Source of the DNA: Sporobacter sp942492735
GTDB lineage: Bacteria; Bacillota; Clostridia; Oscillospirales; Oscillospiraceae
Assembly: GCA_942492735.1 (NCBI GenBank)
Contig: OW818648.1
Location: 248,001-312,000, forward strand
DNA: 64,000 nt
Direction of reading: 5' to 3'
The notes under the pieces were generated by a model. The model was not told the DNA's origin. It searched no databases and worked only from the letters and a program-made list of their open reading frames with translations. The translations under genes were made by a program, and so were the position numbers. Positions within the stretch are counted from its first letter, which is position 1, and each line of letters begins with the position of its first letter. Shown here one piece after another: positions 41,651-48,416 of this stretch.

Positions 41651-42301
41651 ATGAAAAAGGGATTAACCGAGCTTGTTTTTATTCTCGACCGCAGCGGATC
41701 GATGAGCGGACTTGAAGCTGACACCATCGGCGGATACAACGCCATGCTGGGCAAGCAGAAGAAGGAGCAGGGCGAGGCAGTTGTAACAACAGTTTTATTT
41801 GATGATAAGTATGAGCTTCTTCACGACCGCATTAACCTATGCGGCATCGCGACTATTACAGACAGGGAGTATTTTGTTCGCGGCTCCACGGCATTGTTGG
41901 ATGCCGTCGGGAGAACAATCAGTAAGATTGGAAACGCACAGAAACACACGAGTGAGGACGAACGTGCCGAAAAAGTCCTGTTTGTCATCACAACGGACGG
42001 GATGGAAAACGCTAGCCGGGAATACGGCTATGACAAGGTCCGGCAGATGATTGAGCGACAGAAGACACGTTACGGCTGGGAGTTCATCTTTCTTGGCGCA
42101 AATATCGATGCAGTAGAAACCGCCGCCAGGTTCGGCATTAGCGAGGACAGAGCGGTTAATTACAACGCCGACAGCGAGGGCACTCAGCTCAACTATGAGG
42201 TAATAAGCGAAACCGTCAGCTGCTTAAGAGCAAGCCGTCCAATCAATGGTGATTGGAAAAAACGTATTGACGAGGATTTTAAGGGCCGAAATAAGAATTA
42301 G
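41651..42301 (+). CDS. VWA-domain protein
   Basis: 216 residues from ATG 41651 behind GGAGG. The MIDAS motif DRSGSMSG is near residues 13-20, with the distal Thr in RGSTALLDAV and the Asp in ITTDGMENAS. It is cytosolic, without signal peptide or membrane segment. Proteins of this type pair with AAA ATPases or act in stress and conflict operons; here the neighbours are macrodomain and ADP-ribosylglycohydrolase genes. Its partner is not evident. Confidence 0.85.
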   Translation: MKKGLTELVFILDRSGSMSGLEADTIGGYNAMLGKQKKEQGEAVVTTVLFDDKYELLHDRINLCGIATITDREYFVRGSTALLDAVGRTISKIGNAQKHTSEDERAEKVLFVITTDGMENASREYGYDKVRQMIERQKTRYGWEFIFLGANIDAVETAARFGISEDRAVNYNADSEGTQLNYEVISETVSCLRASRPINGDWKKRIDEDFKGRNKN

Positions 42302-42350
42302 TATAAAGGCAAAACGTAAAGAGTCGGCGTAGTTTGAGTGGAGGGGTTCG

Positions 42351-44012
42351 ATGCTTGGCGCAATTGTTGGGGATATTGTCGGTTCTGTCTATGAATGGGA
42401 TCGCATCAAAACGAAGACTTTTAGTTTGTTTTCGAGTCAGTGTTTTTTCACAGATGACACAGTAATGACGTGCGCTGTTGCGAGCGCGTTTCTAAAAGGT
42501 CAGCCTAAGGAAGAGGCGCAGTTTAAAAGTATCCTCGTCGCGGAGATGCGGTCATTTGGAGAAAGGTACCCGGGACGGGGTTACGGCGGCCGTTTTGCCG
42601 AATGGCTTATCTCCGACAGCCCCGAACCATACAGCAGCTATGGCAACGGCTCTGCTATGAGGGTTTCCCCTGCTGCGTGGGCTGCGCGAACACTCGACGA
42701 GGCAGAGAAGTACGCGGAAATCACTGCGGTGGTCACACACAACCACCCGGAGGGCATACGCGGCGCGAAGGCAACAGCTGCGGCTATATTCATGGCTCGG
42801 ACCAAAGAGAAAAAAAACACGATACGGGACTATATCGAGCGCAATTATGAGTATGACCTCCGAACCAAACTTGATGCAATTCGTCCCACTTACAGATTTG
42901 ACGAAAGCTGCCAACACACAGTGCCGCAGGCCATTTCTGCTTTTCTTGAAGCCCGCAGCTATGAAGATGCAATACGCAACGCTATCTCTCTGGGCGGGGA
43001 CAGCGACACCCTTGCGGCGATTGCAGGCTCTATCGCAGAGGCGTACTACGGGATTCCAACAACGATTTCCTGTCAAGCAAGAGCGTACCTTGATGACGAT
43101 TTATATACACTTTACCTTGCCTTCAAAAACCGGTTTATAAAGCCAAAACAAAGTAACTCCACTAAGGCAAAACGCGGGACAGCACATAATGTGGAGATTC
43201 TGTCAGCGCCGTACATCCGACAGGATGACATTGGCAACTATATCAGAAAAGAAGACATTTCCATCTTATCGGCTTCATTGCTATCCAATCGCACCGGCGT
43301 CTATTGCTCAACGATTGTGGATAAGAGGTTTGGCTTAATTTTTGTTGTTAAGTCAACGACCGGTACAAATGTTTATCTCGAGGTAAGAGTCCTCCAGCAG
43401 CGGCCCCAGCTCGAAGTTAAAATGTCTGTAATAAATGAGGTAATCAATATGACTGATATTTTGAACAAGGCCATCATTTATGCGGTTAATGCACATAAGA
43501 ACACGTTTCGAAAAGGGACGACTACCCCTTATATACTTCATCCTATGGAGGCTGCAGCAATTGTTGGCTCGATGACTGATGATGAGGAGGTCATCGCTGC
43601 CGCAGTGCTACATGACGTACTGGAAGATACGACAACCACCGTCAAGCTGCTTCAAGCAGAATTAGGTGAGAGAATCACACGGCTTGTCCAGGCTGAAAGC
43701 GAAGATAAACGTGAAAACAGACCAGCCGCAGAAACCTGGAAAATCCGCAAGCAGGAAACGATCGACGCTCTCATGAAGGAACCCAACCTCTCGGTCAAAA
43801 TGATAGCATTGGGCGACAAACTTTCAAATATAAGGGCTATGTATAATGATTATCAAGAAATCGGCGATAAGCTGTGGGAGCGTTTCAATCAGAAGGATAA
43901 GTCTGAACACAACTGGTATTACAGGAGCATCGCCGAAGCGACAAAAGAACTGGCCGTATTCCCGGCATGGCAGGAATACGACCGATTGGTCAGGGAAGTT
44001 TTCGAACGTTAG
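42351..44012 (+). CDS. ADP-ribosylglycohydrolase fused to a SpoT-type HD phosphohydrolase
   Basis: 553 residues from ATG 42351. The first 260 residues are a DraG-type ADP-ribosylglycohydrolase: MLGAIVGDIVGSVYEW, the metal site FTDDTVMT near 34, GNGSAMRVSP near 103 and LGGDSDTLAAIAGSIAEAYYG near 218. A middle part of about 100 residues is of unknown fold. The C-terminal 190 residues are an HD domain: HPMEAAAIVGSM near 400, LHDVLEDT near 423 and IALGDKLSNIRAM near 484. An internal ATG at 43450 sits eight bases after GAGG, so a separate HD product is also possible. The fusion joins removal of ADP-ribose with hydrolysis of a nucleotide signal. Confidence 0.85.
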   Translation: MLGAIVGDIVGSVYEWDRIKTKTFSLFSSQCFFTDDTVMTCAVASAFLKGQPKEEAQFKSILVAEMRSFGERYPGRGYGGRFAEWLISDSPEPYSSYGNGSAMRVSPAAWAARTLDEAEKYAEITAVVTHNHPEGIRGAKATAAAIFMARTKEKKNTIRDYIERNYEYDLRTKLDAIRPTYRFDESCQHTVPQAISAFLEARSYEDAIRNAISLGGDSDTLAAIAGSIAEAYYGIPTTISCQARAYLDDDLYTLYLAFKNRFIKPKQSNSTKAKRGTAHNVEILSAPYIRQDDIGNYIRKEDISILSASLLSNRTGVYCSTIVDKRFGLIFVVKSTTGTNVYLEVRVLQQRPQLEVKMSVINEVINMTDILNKAIIYAVNAHKNTFRKGTTTPYILHPMEAAAIVGSMTDDEEVIAAAVLHDVLEDTTTTVKLLQAELGERITRLVQAESEDKRENRPAAETWKIRKQETIDALMKEPNLSVKMIALGDKLSNIRAMYNDYQEIGDKLWERFNQKDKSEHNWYYRSIAEATKELAVFPAWQEYDRLVREVFER

Positions 44013-44142
44013 ATGAATAATATGCTTGGCGCAATAATATCATATCGTTTAGTATCTTCTATAAGCATTTCGTTCTCCAGCTTCTTGTTCGGCTGGTTTA
44101 GTTGAAAATCCACCACTTTATTCTGTAAATTTGGCCCCCAGA

Positions 44143-44210
44143 ACCTACATGCTGATGTTTATCGCCACCTGAGAAGGCTTTAAAAGACTAGAGATTACAG
44201 TAAGCACCCT
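44143..44210. repeat. Attachment-type site C: shortened copy of site A
   Basis: ACCTACATGCTGATGTTTAT (44143-44162) matches the arm start of site A with one change. The later ACTAGAGATTACAGTAAG with CACCCT (44187-44210) matches ACTAGCGATTACAAGAAG with TCACCCT of site A (6775-6799). The two blocks are 11 bases closer than in site A, which is exactly one arm repeat. No core follows, as the end of the next gene takes its place. It is probably a truncated remnant of an element end. Confidence 0.5.
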
Positions 44211-44613
44211 ACCAAACAACTATCACGCAAAGCGAAATAGAGTAACACAAAAACACCCCAATAAATGCTGCCAGCATACCATACTGCAGAATTGGATTCA
44301 TTGACCCCTGCGGATAAATAATCTGAAAGATTAATCTTGTCAGCCATAAAACACATGTTGCACTCAGAACCACTATCATGGAGTATCTGTTTGCTTTATT
44401 GCCATAGGCAAGAAGCATGTTTACTATTCCGAACAAGATTAGCGACAAGGAAAAGAATACATTAATTGCTCGAACTGCAAGTATCAACTCTTTTGCCGTG
44501 ATATCAATATATGAATACCATCTCCATATTTTAGGAACAAATAAGTGCCACAGTCCAAACCCGGCTGAAACGATACTCCCAATCATAATAAGTATGTCTG
44601 TCAGTCTATCCAA
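44209..44613 (-). CDS. Small integral membrane protein
   Basis: 134 residues from ATG 44613 behind GGAGG. Four hydrophobic segments (ILIMIGSIVSAGFGLWHLF, then AINVFFSLSLILFGIVNMLL, then MIVVLSATCVLWLTRLIF, then GMLAAFIGVFLCYSISLCVI). The family is not recognised with certainty. It is the last gene of a minus-strand run that starts near 48.3 kb, and lies 12 bases after the CPBP protease gene. The stop overlaps the edge of site C. Confidence 0.7.
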   Translation of the reverse strand: MDRLTDILIMIGSIVSAGFGLWHLFVPKIWRWYSYIDITAKELILAVRAINVFFSLSLILFGIVNMLLAYGNKANRYSMIVVLSATCVLWLTRLIFQIIYPQGSMNPILQYGMLAAFIGVFLCYSISLCVIVVW

Positions 44614-44625
44614 AATATATCCTCC

Positions 44626-45366
44626 TTATTTATACACCGCATAGAGCAAACTTGCACAGCTGCAAATATTGATTGCGCAGTGTACTATAATGCCAATATA
44701 GATATTCTTGTTTTTCAAAACGGAATAATTGTACGGGTAAATTGCTAAAATCCTCATAATATTTGACCATGGGGCCCAAAAGTGATAAAGCGAGAAAAGA
44801 ACCGTAATAATGAGTGGAGTAAATTTCCCAAAACGTTTAATACGGGACATCAAATAACCTCTGAAAAAGAGTTCTTCAATAACAGGAAGTACAAATGCAT
44901 TTGCAACAACATAGAGAATACAGGTAAAAAGAATCGTTTCTGATGAATATTGAGTTGTTTGGTTTATAAAGTCTTCAATCTTAAAATAATCTGGCACAAA
45001 TTTAAAAACGGTTGATGTCATAAACTGGGTTTCTATGTTACCTACAAGGGTAGCCACTGCACCAGCAATGCAAAAAAGAATAATGGCTTTTAGCAACAGC
45101 TTCCGGGGCTTAATTTTGTTGTTATATGTCAAAGCACTTCTCAGGCTATACTTCCCATATTCTTTCTTACTCGCACATAGTATTACATATAGTTCAAATG
45201 GCAGAAGCACAAAAATACCTATTAGTATCCAGCTCAATAGAGGCGGTATTGTTTCTCGATAGTTCAATGCGCCTATGTATAGCAGCAGCATTATAGTTGC
45301 AGGCAAAAACACTGATATTAGTAGCCGCCCAATTGACAGTTCTCCTTTTTTCAGAGTCAAAATCAA
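44626..45366 (-). CDS. CPBP-family (CAAX-type) intramembrane metalloprotease
   Basis: 246 residues; the predicted start is TTG 45366 and is uncertain, since no good ribosome binding site precedes it. Several membrane helices and the family motifs EELFFRGYLMSRIKRF near 160, YHFWAPWSN near 197 and IVHCAINIC near 228, which supply the metal ligands Glu, His and His. Bacterial members are linked to bacteriocin immunity or protein maturation. The N-terminus overlaps a fragment resembling an alcohol-dehydrogenase-type gene, which suggests a deletion joined two genes here. Confidence 0.8.
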   Translation of the reverse strand: MILTLKKGELSIGRLLISVFLPATIMLLLYIGALNYRETIPPLLSWILIGIFVLLPFELYVILCASKKEYGKYSLRSALTYNNKIKPRKLLLKAIILFCIAGAVATLVGNIETQFMTSTVFKFVPDYFKIEDFINQTTQYSSETILFTCILYVVANAFVLPVIEELFFRGYLMSRIKRFGKFTPLIITVLFSLYHFWAPWSNIMRILAIYPYNYSVLKNKNIYIGIIVHCAINICSCASLLYAVYK

Positions 45367-45421
45367 TACCTCTTTGTCTTATGAAATTGGTAATTGTATA
45401 ATCTATCACGGGGGCCGCCAA
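45360..45421 (-). pseudogene. Fragment of an MDR-type oxidoreductase gene
   Basis: Just upstream of the protease start another minus-strand frame reads AAPVIDYTITNFIRQRGIDF. Medium-chain reductases carry a GA.HVIDYT..DF......YD segment, and the intact neighbour has AAHVIDYTTTDFTNSKERYD. This is probably a small leftover of a second copy. Confidence 0.35.
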
Positions 45422-45426
45422 TACTG

Positions 45427-46362
45427 TCAGGCATCAACCTCAATCACAACTTTCCCCAGGACGTGCCCTTCGAGCGCATATTTTATCGCCCCAGCGGCGT
45501 CCAACAGAGGATAGCGCCTGTCGATGAAGGGCGTGATTGCACCTTCTTCCGTAAGCTTTAAAACATATGCCAGATCATCCGCATTGGGTGTCGCGGAAAG
45601 CACCCGCATTTTCCTGCTGCCAAAAGATATGAATGGACCGAGTAGAAGTGTCTTGAAGACCTGCGACAGCGGGCCGCCGACAACGACGCAGCCGCCGTTT
45701 GCACCCAGAAGCCGCATGTAAGCGGACAGGGGATATTTTCCGTTGACGGCGAGGATCAGGTCATACCGTTCCTTACTATTTGTAAAATCGGTTGTCGTAT
45801 AGTCGATAACGTGTGCCGCGCCCAGAGACCGGGCGACAGGCACGTTTTTTTCGCCGCAAACGGCGGTAACTTCCGACCCGAAGTGTTTGGCGAGCTGGAC
45901 GGCAAAGGTCCCCACGCCGCCGCCGGCGCCGACGATCAAAACCTTCTGCCCGGAACGAACACCGCCCCTGCGCAGGGCCTGAAGCGCCGTGACGGCAGCC
46001 AGCGGAATGGCTGCGGCCATATCGAACAGCATACTGGTAGGTTTTACAGCCAGCAATTTTGCGGGAACGGCAGCATATTCAGCAAACCCGCCGAAGCCGC
46101 ATTCGGAAATATCCGCGCATACCGTGTCCCCAACGGCGAATTTTCGGACGCCTTTTCCGGTCTCAACAATCGTTCCGGCGACCGCGGATCCGAATATAGT
46201 ACTTTTCGCAATCATCCCCAGCTTCAGCATGCGGCAGTCGACGGCGTTAATTGACACTGCAGCGATTTTGACCAGAACCTCGTCATCCTTCGGCACAGGC
46301 TTTTCCGTATCGGCATAAACAAAGATCGGTATTTTGCCTTTTTTATATAAAACAGCCTTCAC
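45427..46362 (-). CDS. Medium-chain zinc-free reductase (quinone oxidoreductase-like, MDR superfamily)
   Basis: 311 residues from GTG 46362, which overlaps the flavodoxin stop as GTGA. The GroES-like N-terminal domain has ECGFGGFAEYAAVPAKLLAVK and the Rossmann domain has VLIVGAGGGVGTFAVQLAKHFG near 140-161. The zinc ligands of alcohol dehydrogenases are absent, as in quinone or enone reductases that use NADPH. Translational coupling with the flavodoxin gene suggests a joint redox role. Confidence 0.85.
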   Translation of the reverse strand: MKAVLYKKGKIPIFVYADTEKPVPKDDEVLVKIAAVSINAVDCRMLKLGMIAKSTIFGSAVAGTIVETGKGVRKFAVGDTVCADISECGFGGFAEYAAVPAKLLAVKPTSMLFDMAAAIPLAAVTALQALRRGGVRSGQKVLIVGAGGGVGTFAVQLAKHFGSEVTAVCGEKNVPVARSLGAAHVIDYTTTDFTNSKERYDLILAVNGKYPLSAYMRLLGANGGCVVVGGPLSQVFKTLLLGPFISFGSRKMRVLSATPNADDLAYVLKLTEEGAITPFIDRRYPLLDAAGAIKYALEGHVLGKVVIEVDA

Positions 46363-46853
46363 GACGCCTCACCCTTCAACCCACGGGCGAATTCTTCTGT
46401 TAGCGCAAGATCGCTAGTATCAGGCCTTCCCTTGTTAACACCGCCGAAATACTTCAGGAAAACGTTTGTGTTGAACCCCGCGCAGTTAAACTCACCGATC
46501 ACCTCGTACCCCTTCGCCTGCAGCTTTTCACGGAGCGGCGTATGGTCCTTGTGGGTCTTTTGTTGCAGCCATGTTTCGCTTTTAAACAGGTGACGCGGCA
46601 CCCCGTCCGTTGAGAAGAGAAAAGCCTTTGTTCCGCCTCCTTGCGGCAATTCATCTGCCAGCGCCAGGAGCCTTTTATGGTGCATGGCGTCGTATATCCC
46701 GGAGCCGAAGCCGACGAGGTCAAAGCAGGGGATCTCCGAAGGATCGATCTGTTGCGGCGCTATGACCTGAGCATTCAGAATATCCGCAATGCGCCGAGCG
46801 ACCTTTTCTGTATTTTTATGATGATAGGAACTGACAATTACTATTGCTTTCAT
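46359..46853 (-). CDS. Flavodoxin-family protein
   Basis: 164 residues from ATG 46853 behind AAAGGAG; an upstream in-frame ATG at 46907 lies inside the previous gene. MKAIVIVSSYHHKNTEKVAR carries an atypical phosphate loop (SSYHHKNT in place of SxTGNT), and GFGSGIYDAMHHKRL and FLFSTDGVP fit FMN-binding loops. It is likely an FMN electron carrier or menaquinone-dependent-type flavodoxin. The downstream gene starts within its stop. Confidence 0.8.
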   Translation of the reverse strand: MKAIVIVSSYHHKNTEKVARRIADILNAQVIAPQQIDPSEIPCFDLVGFGSGIYDAMHHKRLLALADELPQGGGTKAFLFSTDGVPRHLFKSETWLQQKTHKDHTPLREKLQAKGYEVIGEFNCAGFNTNVFLKYFGGVNKGRPDTSDLALTEEFARGLKGEAS

Positions 46854-46866
46854 TTTTCTTCTCCTT

Positions 46867-47259
46867 TTAGCAAGTCTGTTCCACAGCTTTCGGCAGCTTC
46901 CATGCATAGATGATAATCATTAGCATCTCGACAATTTCTATCGTCGCGAAAAAGTAGTAATGAAGATACAGCGAGCCGCCGGCAATAATGAAAACGATGG
47001 TGATGACGCTGGCTATGATGTTTGCCCAGCGATTGACGCGATGTTTTAAAATCCTACTTAGAAAGATCATCGCAATAGGTATCTCCAGGACGACGGCAAA
47101 CGCGAGCATCATAACCTGCGTGACCTGAATTACTTCAGAATTCGGAAACATGAAGGTGAAAATATCTGCGGCCAAAATATTCACCATGACAATGACCCAT
47201 AGGGTTGAAATCCGTACTCTCATATCTTTTTCCGTGAGCTTTTTGACTGTTGACAACAT
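46867..47259 (-). CDS. Four-helix membrane protein, DUF6326-like
   Basis: 130 residues from ATG 47259. Begins KLTEKDMRVRISTLWVIVMV and contains four membrane helices, with a FTFMFPNSEV turn after the first. Layout and wording of the first helix match small membrane proteins annotated as DUF6326, from memory. It lies 13 bases before the flavodoxin start. Function unknown. Confidence 0.7.
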   Translation of the reverse strand: MLSTVKKLTEKDMRVRISTLWVIVMVNILAADIFTFMFPNSEVIQVTQVMMLAFAVVLEIPIAMIFLSRILKHRVNRWANIIASVITIVFIIAGGSLYLHYYFFATIEIVEMLMIIIYAWKLPKAVEQTC

Positions 47260-47311
47260 ATATTTCGACTCCTTTTACACTAATATTTCTTGTTATTGTG
47301 TTTATAGATTC

Positions 47312-48028
47312 TTAATCAGCCATGTCTCGTTTTTTACTATCGGATGCTGTCAGTTTTGATTTCTTTAATCCCCAGATCAGAAGCCAAAACATGAACAGGA
47401 GTTCCGCCGCCGTTCCCGGGAGTAAAAGCAAAGATTCGACCAATGCGTTCGGCATCAGGAAATGAACAAAAAACGATGCCAGCCCGCACACTGTTTCGAT
47501 GATAAAGAGGATGCCGAGAAACCTTGGGATTAAACTCGACCTGTATATCAAAATACCGAGAGGCAGCACCCACAAGGCGAAGAACAACTGGCCGATCATA
47601 TATCCGTGTTCATAGAGACGATAAAAGGTCAGTGCCAGCGATTGCTGAAGCTTTGTGTCGAGAGCGTTCATATAGCCGTCGCCTGTCAGTATGTAAAGCG
47701 GCGCGATTTCGTTCAGTATGTTGAAGAGGAGCAGTACGCTGCCGGCGGCGGCGAAAATCACCATTGTTGCCGCTAAGCCTTTATTGACGGACGCCAACAG
47801 TTTATGCAGCATGATTGCTGTCAATAAATAGAACAAAGCCATAAGTATATCGCTGACGATTCCGAATCGGTATAGGGGGACATTTGCCATGATATTGTTG
47901 ATTGTTGCCGACAAATCATTTGGCACAAAAAGTTTTTGCCTAAAAAACAGTTCTGCTGCCAATCCGAAAACCACCATAAGCAAGAAACAGAGTCCCGCTA
48001 GTCTTGCCGTCTTTTTGTTTTGAATCAT
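47312..48028 (-). CDS. DUF4386 membrane protein
   Basis: 238 residues from ATG 48028 behind AGGAGG. Typical start KKTARLAGLCFLLMVVFGLA, six hydrophobic segments and a central YRLYEHGYMIGQLFFALWVL with PLGILIYRSSLIPR, the hallmark of DUF4386. No enzymatic role is known. It is the second gene of the run controlled from the 48.3-kb promoter. Confidence 0.85.
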   Translation of the reverse strand: MIQNKKTARLAGLCFLLMVVFGLAAELFFRQKLFVPNDLSATINNIMANVPLYRFGIVSDILMALFYLLTAIMLHKLLASVNKGLAATMVIFAAAGSVLLLFNILNEIAPLYILTGDGYMNALDTKLQQSLALTFYRLYEHGYMIGQLFFALWVLPLGILIYRSSLIPRFLGILFIIETVCGLASFFVHFLMPNALVESLLLLPGTAAELLFMFWLLIWGLKKSKLTASDSKKRDMAD

Positions 48029-48059
48029 TATTAAACCTCCTAATAATTTATTGCTGTCA

Positions 48060-48290
48060 TTATTTTGTGTATACAGGATTTACTGAGACCAACACCAGTC
48101 CTAAGTCGCGAATTTTTTTGAATAATCCATGTAATTTAGCCTGATCAACAATGGTGCCAGTCAAAAGAGTATCTCCATGATCGTCCAGAGTCATGGTCAA
48201 TCCGTCAAACCAATTTACCCACTTAGCGCCTAATTGACCCTCGACTCTGATCTGGTAGACCATTGTCTTACCCGATTTACTGCTTTTCAT
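48060..48290 (-). CDS. Conserved small protein
   Basis: 76 residues from ATG 48290 behind GGGAGG. The core VYQIRVEGQLGAKWVNWFDG and DHGDTLLTGTIVDQAKLHGL then FKKIRDLGLVLVSVN is strongly conserved in a family of short bacterial proteins found beside DUF4386 or LuxR genes; no function is assigned. It is the first gene of the minus-strand run and lies next to the regulatory repeats at 48351. Confidence 0.75.
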   Translation of the reverse strand: MKSSKSGKTMVYQIRVEGQLGAKWVNWFDGLTMTLDDHGDTLLTGTIVDQAKLHGLFKKIRDLGLVLVSVNPVYTK

Positions 48291-48350
48291 CAAAAAAACC
48301 TCCCAACCTGTAGTATTCTGAGCTCATTCACAGGATACTGCAGGTCAGGA

Positions 48351-48396
48351 GGTTTCAACACCTACTTAAGAAGGTTTCAGCACCTACTTAAGTAGG
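48351..48396. promoter_or_regulatory. Direct repeats upstream of the 48290 gene (activator site candidate)
   Basis: GGTTTCAACACCTACTTAAG (48351-48370) is repeated with one change at 48373-48392, a 22-base period, and the second copy ends in the palindrome CCTACTTAAGTAGG (48383-48396). On the minus strand they lie ahead of TTGAAA and, 15 bases on, TATCCT, a weak promoter for the 48290 gene. The arrangement fits binding of two activator protomers, most likely the MalT-like regulator encoded just upstream. Confidence 0.55.
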
Positions 48397-48416
48397 ATAA
48401 AATACTAATTTGAAGG

